From the NCBI GenBank assembly GCA_934700265.1, contig CAKUXH010000054.1:1-6617 (forward strand): DNA of 6,617 nucleotides, in the 5' to 3' direction. Below, one piece after another: positions 1-6,347 of the stretch (the stretch's first letter is position 1; each line of letters opens with the position of its first letter). The notes below the pieces were generated by a model. It was given only the letters and a program-made list of their open reading frames with translations, was not told the DNA's origin and did not search any database. Both the position numbers and the translations under genes were made by a program. This stretch comes from an uncultured Opitutales bacterium (GTDB lineage Bacteria > Verrucomicrobiota > Verrucomicrobiia > Opitutales > UBA9783).

Positions 1-1602
1 GCAAAAGAGCGTTCTAAAGAACAGAGTTTTTTCCAACGTTTTTTAAATTTTTTTAAAAAAGATAAGCATTATTCTGAAATTATTGTAAATGGAGTTTTGC
101 CTAATAAACGAGTTGCCGTTTTAGTTGATGGTATCTTAGAAAATTTAGAGATGGATACCTGTGCTAATCAGCAGATGTTTGGGGCAATTTTTAAAGGGAA
201 AATTCAAAATTTAGAACCAGGATTAAAAGCTGCTTTTGTTGATATTGGACAGGAAAAGAACGCTTTTTTACATTATTGGGATGTGCTTCCATTGGTTAAT
301 GGAGAGGGTTTTAATGAATCCAATCCTGATGATGGAATCGAAGTTGTTCATCGTAACACAAATGGAGAGGAACGTAAAAAGTTAGGTTTATCCGATATTC
401 CTGAAATGTTTCCTATAGGTTCAGATATTGTTGTACAAGTTTCTAAAAGCCAGATAGGATCTAAAGGTCCACGTACAACTACCAATATTTCATTACCAGG
501 TCGTTATTTAGTTTTAACACCTTATTCTAGCCAATGTGGAATTTCAAGAAAGATAGAAGAAAAGCATGAACGTGAACGTTTAAAGAAAATTTTGCGTAAA
601 TTAGCGTTACCTTTAGGAATGGGTGTAATTTTTAGAACTGCAAGCAGTGGAAGTACGCTAAAGCAGCTTACAAGAGATTTGCAATTCTTGTTGGAAACAT
701 GGCAAAAGATACAAAAGAAAGTGGATGATGCAAAAGAACCTTGTTTAGTTTACCATGAGCCTAGTTTGTTAGAACGTACTGTACGCGATTTTTTAACAGA
801 AAATATTGATCGTGTTCTGGTGGATAATGAAGCTGACTATAATTTTATCTTAGATTTGTTAAAACGCATTGCTCCTAACGTCCAAAATAAGATTAGTTTG
901 TTTAAAGATCCTATCCCGATTTTTGATCGTTATAACATTGAGGCACAAATTGAGCAAATGTTTGCTAGTCGTGTACCTTTACCTTCTGGAGGAGAAATTG
1001 TTATTCAAGAAACAGAAGCCTTAACTTCTATTGATGTAAATACATCTTCTCACAAAACATCAGATGACGAATCTTCACAGTTTATTTTTCAGGCAAATAT
1101 GGAAGCTGCAAAAGAAGTTGCTCGCCAGGTTCGTTTAAGAAATATTGGTGGTTTGATCATTGTGGATTTTGTGGATATGAAACAAGCGAAGAATCGTCGT
1201 TTGTTGTATCAGTATGTTCAAGCAGAATTTGGAAGAGATAAAGCACGTTCTCATGTATTACCAATTTCTGCCCTAGGCATTATGCAAATTACACGTCAGC
1301 GGCATAAGGAAAGTATGTTGAGTCAGTTATATTCGCGTTGTCCATATTGTGGAGGTGAAGGAGTTTTGAAATCTTCTTGGAATTTAGCAATGCGTATGCA
1401 ACGTGAGATTTTAAGTCAACTTTTTTGCTTACGTGGAGAAAATGTTAAGTTTAAAGTAATTTTAAATCCATACTTAAAAAATTATATTTTGACACAATGT
1501 GCGAAAGATTTTGCAGAACTAGAAGAGAAATTTATAGTAAAATTAAGTTTTCAAGAAGATAATAATTTGCATGTTGAAAATTTTAAAATAGTTCGCGAAT
1601 GA
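1..1602 (+). CDS. rng: Rne/Rng (RNase E/G) family endoribonuclease, 5'-truncated by window edge
   Basis: This endoribonuclease cuts single-stranded RNA for rRNA maturation and mRNA decay. The frame is open from base 1, and its 32 codons before the TTG at 97 contain no ATG. They encode a basic, Phe-rich stretch followed by 'SEIIVNGVLPNKRVAVLVDG', the usual opening strand of the family. The real start is therefore outside the window and TTG 97 is internal. Counting from codon 97, an S1-like RNA-binding domain lies at about 25-135 and contains an insert at about 65-105. The DNase I-like catalytic core has both metal-binding aspartates: D313 in 'TSIDVN' (codon at 1033) and D357 in 'IIVDFVDM' (codon at 1165). 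The zinc-link 'CPYC' is at C415/C418. The protein ends soon after the catalytic region and lacks a long degradosome scaffold, so it is RNase G-like. Its stop overlaps the lpxA start (ATGA). The S1 insert resembles verrucomicrobial homologues (inference). Confidence 0.95.
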   Translation, partial: AKERSKEQSFFQRFLNFFKKDKHYSEIIVNGVLPNKRVAVLVDGILENLEMDTCANQQMFGAIFKGKIQNLEPGLKAAFVDIGQEKNAFLHYWDVLPLVNGEGFNESNPDDGIEVVHRNTNGEERKKLGLSDIPEMFPIGSDIVVQVSKSQIGSKGPRTTTNISLPGRYLVLTPYSSQCGISRKIEEKHERERLKKILRKLALPLGMGVIFRTASSGSTLKQLTRDLQFLLETWQKIQKKVDDAKEPCLVYHEPSLLERTVRDFLTENIDRVLVDNEADYNFILDLLKRIAPNVQNKISLFKDPIPIFDRYNIEAQIEQMFASRVPLPSGGEIVIQETEALTSIDVNTSSHKTSDDESSQFIFQANMEAAKEVARQVRLRNIGGLIIVDFVDMKQAKNRRLLYQYVQAEFGRDKARSHVLPISALGIMQITRQRHKESMLSQLYSRCPYCGGEGVLKSSWNLAMRMQREILSQLFCLRGENVKFKVILNPYLKNYILTQCAKDFAELEEKFIVKLSFQEDNNLHVENFKIVRE

Positions 1603-2387
1603 TTCATAAAAGTGCTATTATTGATCCGTCAGTTCATGTTGAAGATAGCAGCATTATAGGTCCTTTTTGCATTGTTGAAAAGAATGTAGTTTTAGGTAAA
1701 AATGTTATTTTAGATGCGAATGTTGTTTTAAAACCAGGAACTGTTATTGGTGACAATGTTCATATACATTCGCATGCTGTAATTGGTGGTGATCCGCAAA
1801 TCGTTGGAGAAAAATTTGATTTTACCAGTGGTGTTGTTATAGGTTCTAATTCTATTATTCGAGAAGGTGTGACTATCCATAGAGCTTCTAAAGAAGGTAA
1901 CAATACTACTGTAGGTTCTAATTGTTTATTAATGGCTTTTTCCCATATAGGGCATGATACGCAAGTTGGAAATCATTGTATTTTAGCTAATCAAGTTTTG
2001 TTGGCTGGATGTGTTACAGTACAGGATTATGTCTTCTTAAGTGGAGGATCAATGGTTCATCAATTTGTTCATATTGGTGAAAGTGCGTTCGTTTCAGGAA
2101 ATGCAGAGATTACCATGCATGTTCCTCCATTTATTACCGTTTTGGATCGTAATTGTATTGCTAACTTAAACGTGGTAGGTTTGCAAAGACGAGGTTTTTC
2201 ATCTGATGAGGTAGCTGATGTTAAAGTTTTGTATCGACAAATTTATGATGGCGAAAGTTTATCTTTTAAACGGAAAGCAATTGATCTTTTGTTAAAACAA
2301 GAGGCAAAAACAGACAGAGGAAGACAATTTTTGAATTTCTTTTTAAAAGAAATGCCCTCTCGTGGTTTTGTTTACTCACATCATTAA
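1599..2387 (+). CDS. lpxA: acyl-ACP--UDP-N-acetylglucosamine O-acyltransferase LpxA
   Basis: LpxA is a cytoplasmic homotrimer that transfers a 3-hydroxyacyl chain from ACP to UDP-GlcNAc, the first step of lipid A synthesis. The 262 aa match the family's usual length. Left-handed beta-helix hexapeptide repeats fill about residues 1-185, followed by the helical C-terminal domain with 'NVVGLQRRGF' (191-200). 'IIREGVTIHRA' and 'SHIGHD' are present. H119 corresponds to the E. coli catalytic base H125, D120 to D126, H116 to H122 and H154 ('VHQF') to H160. G137 matches the oxyanion glycine G143. G167 matches E. coli G173, which influences acyl-chain length. E. coli H144 is replaced by C138, the 'QDLK' substrate loop reads 'QIVGEKF', and E200 is replaced by V193. 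No Shine-Dalgarno is visible before the ATG, so translation is probably coupled to the upstream RNase gene through the ATGA overlap. Its stop overlaps the stop of convergent murJ. Confidence 0.96.
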   Translation: MIHKSAIIDPSVHVEDSSIIGPFCIVEKNVVLGKNVILDANVVLKPGTVIGDNVHIHSHAVIGGDPQIVGEKFDFTSGVVIGSNSIIREGVTIHRASKEGNNTTVGSNCLLMAFSHIGHDTQVGNHCILANQVLLAGCVTVQDYVFLSGGSMVHQFVHIGESAFVSGNAEITMHVPPFITVLDRNCIANLNVVGLQRRGFSSDEVADVKVLYRQIYDGESLSFKRKAIDLLLKQEAKTDRGRQFLNFFLKEMPSRGFVYSHH

Positions 2388-3892
2388 TAAAGTTCAAGTT
2401 TTATTAAACTTTTGAAAGCTTTTTTATCAAAAATTCTGAGTAAAATAGCATAAATAACTATTCCTAATATTATAAAATAAGCGATTTGTAAAACATCATG
2501 TAACTTTTGTTGTGTCCAAATACAGTGGTGTGATATTTGAAAAAGCGCAAATGCATAAAGAAGGAAAATGTACCATTTTTTATAAAAGAAATGCGAGATC
2601 TTTAGATGATAAAAATCATAACGATGATAGATAAGTTTTATCTGTAAAATAAGTTGTACGAATGTACTTAAGACAGATGCTAAAGCTAAACTATTAATTC
2701 TGAAAAATGGAACGCAACAAATGACAGTGATGATATAAATTGTGAGTGTTATAAAAGATAATTTTACAGGTGTTATTGTATCTTTGTGGGCATGGAACAC
2801 ACGTGTTAATAGAGATGTGAGTCCAAATAGTGGTAACCCCATAGTAAAAATTTGCAATAAAGGAACAACTTGCTTAACATCATTATGAGAAAAATTTCCC
2901 CAACAAAAGCAAAGATCTAATATAGGCTGTGCAAGTATAAATAAACCAATTGCTGCTGGAATTAGTAAAAGTAAAAGAAGATTTATTCCTTGTGAAAGAA
3001 TCTTTTTGGCATCATTTTTGTCCTGTTGAGCAATGTAAAGCGATAATTTAGGTAAAATTATCGATATAATTGCAAAAGCAAATAGACCTAAAGGTAATTC
3101 AAGAAATCGATTAGCTAAATATAGAAAAGAAACAGCATGTGTATCTAAAATATAAGCAAAAAAACGCCCAAGCATCGCATTTATTTGAAATATAGCAGCG
3201 CCTAATACGCTAGGCAGAAAAAGTAACCATATTTGTTTCAGATCTGGATCGGAGGCCCAAAAAAATGTCTGTAAAGGATAACCTTTTTTCTGAAGTTGTA
3301 TTTTGGGTAAAATCCATTGAAGTACACCTCCAAGGATAACAAAAACTGAAACAATAGAAACTTTTTTGAGAGGATCTTCGTAAAAAGAACAAAAAAAGAG
3401 GCCTGCTAACATTGTTAAATTTAAGAATACAGGAGAAAGTGCGGTAAGTGAAAAGGCATTGAGTACATTGAGGGCTCCATTAAGAAGAGCTGCTACACAT
3501 ATGAACCAGAGATATGGTAGCATTGCATTTGTTAGATAAAGAACGGTAGCCCATTTTGTATTGCTTAAATAATTATGGGTTAATGCAAGTATGAGCATAA
3601 TAATCAAAATAGAGCAACCAAGGTAAACCCCAAAACGTGTAAAGAAAGCATTGAGGAAACTATTTATTGTTTGAGGATTCTGAACATAGCGTTGCGCAAA
3701 AACAGGAATAAATGCAGAACTGAGTGCTCCTTCACCACATAAGCGTCGAAATAGATTTGGAATAGAAAAAGCAATTAAAAATGCAGAAGCTTCTAAAGAA
3801 GAACCTAAAATAGCAAAAAATGCAATATCTCTTAAAAAACCTAATAAACGTGAACAAAGCGTCCCCGAGATCATTTTTATGACAGTATGCAT
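2384..3892 (-). CDS. murJ: lipid II flippase MurJ (MviN family)
   Basis: MurJ is an inner-membrane MOP-superfamily flippase that moves lipid II to the periplasmic face for peptidoglycan synthesis. The 502 aa and the run of hydrophobic segments along the whole length fit the family's roughly 14 transmembrane helices. The N-terminal signature is present: 'SRLLGFLRD' has R15, R21 and D22 (E. coli R18, R24, D25). 'IPNLFRRLCGEGALSSAF' has R49 and E54 (E. coli R52, E57). 'YLANRFLELPLGLFAFAI' carries the arginine matching E. coli R270, at about 262. The positions matching E. coli D39 and D269 are Ser36 and Asn. The ATG at 3892 lies 4 nt after the batE stop with no evident Shine-Dalgarno. ATG at codon 7 is an alternative start, but the upstream one keeps the usual short leader before 'SRLLGF'. 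It is probably co-transcribed with the bat genes. Its 3' end overlaps lpxA by 4 bp, convergently. Confidence 0.95.
   Translation of the reverse strand: MHTVIKMISGTLCSRLLGFLRDIAFFAILGSSLEASAFLIAFSIPNLFRRLCGEGALSSAFIPVFAQRYVQNPQTINSFLNAFFTRFGVYLGCSILIIMLILALTHNYLSNTKWATVLYLTNAMLPYLWFICVAALLNGALNVLNAFSLTALSPVFLNLTMLAGLFFCSFYEDPLKKVSIVSVFVILGGVLQWILPKIQLQKKGYPLQTFFWASDPDLKQIWLLFLPSVLGAAIFQINAMLGRFFAYILDTHAVSFLYLANRFLELPLGLFAFAIISIILPKLSLYIAQQDKNDAKKILSQGINLLLLLLIPAAIGLFILAQPILDLCFCWGNFSHNDVKQVVPLLQIFTMGLPLFGLTSLLTRVFHAHKDTITPVKLSFITLTIYIITVICCVPFFRINSLALASVLSTFVQLILQIKLIYHRYDFYHLKISHFFYKKWYIFLLYAFALFQISHHCIWTQQKLHDVLQIAYFIILGIVIYAILLRIFDKKAFKSLIKLELY
2393..2425 (+). terminator. weak candidate terminator for the rng-lpxA transcript, inside murJ 3' end
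   Basis: Just past the lpxA stop, TTCAAGTTT (2393-2401) can pair with AAAC (2406-2409) plus TTGAA (2412-2416). This gives nine base pairs around a 4-nt loop with a 2-nt bulge. Six T residues follow at 2420-2425. Only two of the pairs are G-C, so the stem is weak, and a similar arrangement could arise by chance in AT-rich DNA. The sequence also encodes the last residues of murJ on the other strand. Confidence 0.25.
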
Positions 3893-3896
3893 TTTT

Positions 3897-4613
3897 TTAT
3901 AATGATATCAAACTTTCTTTTTTTATCCAACCATCTCGGTGATCAAAAGTATTAATGAAAAAATAGTCAGAACGAGTGGCTTTTACCATGCATTGAGTCC
4001 CTGATAAAAGATTGTATCGAATAGGGCTGTTATCAGTTGGGGCGAAAAGTACGGAAGTAGTTTCCGGGCAAATATACATGTTTTTAAAAGGGATGTTTAA
4101 AATGAAAAGTATAATACAAAAGCAAGCAATGAATAAATTTCCTAAAGTAATAAAAAGGATTGTTTTTTTATGAGAAAATAACTGATAATAAATTATAAAA
4201 CAAATTGTCAGGCATATAAAAAGCGTAATGAGTATGGACCACGTTTCCTTATGAAAAGAACAAAATAAAATGTAATACCACGATAAGGATTTATTTTTAA
4301 GATGAGGATATTGTTGATAAAGAGAATGTAAAGTTTCATTTAAAAGCTTCCAATGTGGATTTATCTTTTTTGCTTTTAGAAAATAGGCTAATGCTAAGCC
4401 TGGTTTTTGCAGAGCATAATAACTTTCGCCAATATTGAAGAATATTTGAGCACTAGGATGATATTGTAAAGCTTGTTCATAAAACTGTATAGCTTCGGAA
4501 AAGTCTTTTTTGCCAAAAAGTTTATTGCCTTCAAGTGCAAAAACTTCAGCTTCATTTTGAGTAATTGCAAAAGTTGAAAAAGAGCTTAAGAAAAACAGTA
4601 AAAATCGAATCAT
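3897..4613 (-). CDS. batE: BatE-like membrane protein: TPR repeats, two TM helices, SH3-like domain
   Basis: This is a probable inner-membrane component of the Bat (aerotolerance) system. The biochemical role of BatE is not established, and its TPRs suggest protein-protein contacts. Residues 1-16 form a signal peptide or N-terminal anchor. Two TPR motifs follow at about 21-54 ('EGNKLFGKKDFSEAIQFYEQ') and 55-88 ('NIGESYYALQKPGLALAYFL'). Two hydrophobic helices lie at about 124-144 and 152-172. The C-terminus (about 178-238) looks like a bacterial SH3 domain, with 'GTQCMV' and a terminal 'DGWIKKESL'. This TPR, two-TM, SH3b layout is the BatE architecture, and the gene sits directly after batD, where BatE is expected. 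Its ATG overlaps the batD stop (ATGA, 4610-4613) and no Shine-Dalgarno is visible, so translational coupling is likely. murJ starts 4 nt after its stop. The family call rests on architecture and context more than on strong motifs. Confidence 0.82.
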   Translation of the reverse strand: MIRFLLFFLSSFSTFAITQNEAEVFALEGNKLFGKKDFSEAIQFYEQALQYHPSAQIFFNIGESYYALQKPGLALAYFLKAKKINPHWKLLNETLHSLYQQYPHLKNKSLSWYYILFCSFHKETWSILITLFICLTICFIIYYQLFSHKKTILFITLGNLFIACFCIILFILNIPFKNMYICPETTSVLFAPTDNSPIRYNLLSGTQCMVKATRSDYFFINTFDHRDGWIKKESLISL

Positions 4614-6346
4614 TTTAGTGTTTGTATTAATTTTTTAAAAGGTGTTATATCTTCTGGACAAGGGCATTGCTTACCACCAAATTGAGTTTCTCGATATGTT
4701 AATTCAACTGTTCGAATCAAATTTTTTTCGGTATTTGATAAGCAATTATCTTGGTTTAAGATAGTATCTAAATTAGCATTTTTTTCTTTTAAAAGCAATT
4801 CTAAAAGTTCATGAACTGTGACATAAAATAATGTACCATCTTTTTGTTTGAAAGCATTTTCAAGCGTTTTGAAAGTATATTTGAACTGATCTTTAAGTAA
4901 TTTCTTTTGTATGTATTTTTTATCATTTTTTTGTCGATAATTTTGATAAGAGGTAAGACAAAAAATAAAAGTAAAACCGATTAAAAAACATATGTAAATT
5001 TTATAGTAAGACTCCGTTTCCCAACAAATTTTATCAATAAAAATAGTTGGAAGAATTGGGTCTGATTTTGTAATTTGCGTTTTATTTTCTTGGTTAATAG
5101 GAAAAGATATAATTTTTTCTGTAGCTGTAGCATGAATTGCCGGTTTTACAGTAATAGAAGATAAAGCAGTTCGTTCTAGCGTTTCATATTGACCTGTATG
5201 AGGATTAAAAAAACAGAAACTAGCCTTAGGCAGTTCTTGTAAGCCATCTTTTAGCGGGACAAGTGTATATTCAAATGTTAAATTCCCTTTGTACCCCAAG
5301 AAATCTTTAGATTCAAAACTTGATTTGGGCTCATACATACGCCACACGGTTGTATCGTATTGTAAGGTAGGAGCTTGTATATTTTCAAAATTACCTTGTC
5401 CTCCTACTTTTAAACATAAGGTTAGAGGTTCATTTTGAATAAATTCTTTTTCTTTTACTTGTGGTGTTGATAATTGAAAATCACCAATAGCATGATTAAA
5501 GTGAACAGGTTGTGGTAAAGGCAATGGCAGAACTTGGATAGTTTTTGGCTTTGTGCTAATGGAAATAGGTTCATTATGCCCAAACATGCCACTAAATCCT
5601 TGAGAAAGAATATCGAGGGGATCATCATCGAATAGTCGATGAGTTTTTGTTGGTTGTTCGATTTCCATATTGAGTGAAAATGATAATGGAAATGTTCCTG
5701 ATTGCAAATTTGTAACGAGTACAGGCCAAAACAAGCAGGTTAAAGAACGTCCTTGAATATTGACATTTGTTTTTTTAGGTTCATCAATTAAATGAGCTAT
5801 AGAGAAAGCATCTCCTTGCTTTTGTGGGAAGCTTAATAACTGTCCTCGTAAGTTAGGTGGTGTAAGTAATTGAACTTGTATAGGATAACTTTGCCCTACA
5901 TATAATTTTTGTTGAAAATCGCCTTGAATCAAGAAATCAATAGAGGAAGCAGCGTTATAAGGTTGTTTATGATTATTGCTATTGTTTGTTACAGAAAATT
6001 TTGTAGCAGGGACAATAAAAGTTTCATCGTTGCATTTCCCTTGAAATTCAGGAATATCAAAAGTGCCTGTTTGGGAAGGTAAAATGCGAAAATATAAACT
6101 TGATGTATATTCCATTTTGCCATTGATCAAACTTGCCTGAGAAGATTGACTTTCGTAGCGCAATCGAAATGTTGTTGAATTGGGTAAATCAAATGTTGCA
6201 TTTCCGATGTTTTTATTTGCTGAAATAACCAGGTAAGCTTGATCGTTAAGGCTGAAAGACTCTGGTTGGATTTGTGCTTGGCAGTTAATATCTTTTGCAA
6301 AAGTTGTAAATGGGAGTAAGAAAGTGAAGAATAAAATTTTTTTCAT
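4610..6346 (-). CDS. batD: BatD, oxygen-tolerance family membrane-anchored protein
   Basis: BatD proteins are periplasmic-facing, single-pass anchored members of the Bat system. The name comes from the Bacteroides aerotolerance locus, but the molecular function is unresolved. Of 578 aa, residues 1-17 are a signal peptide ('MKKILFFTFLLPFTTFA'). A long beta-rich, Ig-like region spans about 20-400, with a family-typical repeat opening: 'IGDFQLS' near 287 and 'VGGQGNFENIQAPTL' at 314-328. An Asp/Pro-rich stretch (DDDPLD) is at about 240. One transmembrane helix lies at about 448-466, followed by a basic stretch and a cytoplasmic helical tail of about 110 residues. The tail ends in 'FGGKQCPCPEDITPF', which contains a Cys-Pro-Cys. 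The start is well supported because AAAGGA lies 8 nt upstream. The preceding gene stops 1 nt before the ATG, and batE begins inside the stop codon, so the three are almost certainly one transcript. Confidence 0.9.
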   Translation of the reverse strand: MKKILFFTFLLPFTTFAKDINCQAQIQPESFSLNDQAYLVISANKNIGNATFDLPNSTTFRLRYESQSSQASLINGKMEYTSSLYFRILPSQTGTFDIPEFQGKCNDETFIVPATKFSVTNNSNNHKQPYNAASSIDFLIQGDFQQKLYVGQSYPIQVQLLTPPNLRGQLLSFPQKQGDAFSIAHLIDEPKKTNVNIQGRSLTCLFWPVLVTNLQSGTFPLSFSLNMEIEQPTKTHRLFDDDPLDILSQGFSGMFGHNEPISISTKPKTIQVLPLPLPQPVHFNHAIGDFQLSTPQVKEKEFIQNEPLTLCLKVGGQGNFENIQAPTLQYDTTVWRMYEPKSSFESKDFLGYKGNLTFEYTLVPLKDGLQELPKASFCFFNPHTGQYETLERTALSSITVKPAIHATATEKIISFPINQENKTQITKSDPILPTIFIDKICWETESYYKIYICFLIGFTFIFCLTSYQNYRQKNDKKYIQKKLLKDQFKYTFKTLENAFKQKDGTLFYVTVHELLELLLKEKNANLDTILNQDNCLSNTEKNLIRTVELTYRETQFGGKQCPCPEDITPFKKLIQTLK

Positions 6347-6347
6347 T

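Noticed and set aside
1..60. AT-rich T and A runs that could look like a promoter or terminator for rng
   Set aside because: The stretch is in-frame coding sequence leading into the conserved RNase E/G N-terminus, and the runs are Phe and Lys codons.
2335..2353. Inverted repeat ATTTC-TTTT-T-AAAA-GAAAT near the lpxA 3' end, as a possible terminator
   Set aside because: It has almost no G-C pairs and no T run follows it on either strand. It fits ordinary AT-rich coding sequence (Phe-Phe-Leu-Lys-Glu codons).
3210..3392. A 60-codon minus-strand open frame inside murJ
   Set aside because: It lies wholly within the strongly supported murJ gene in another frame, resembles no family I know and has no ribosome site. 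It is a chance frame.
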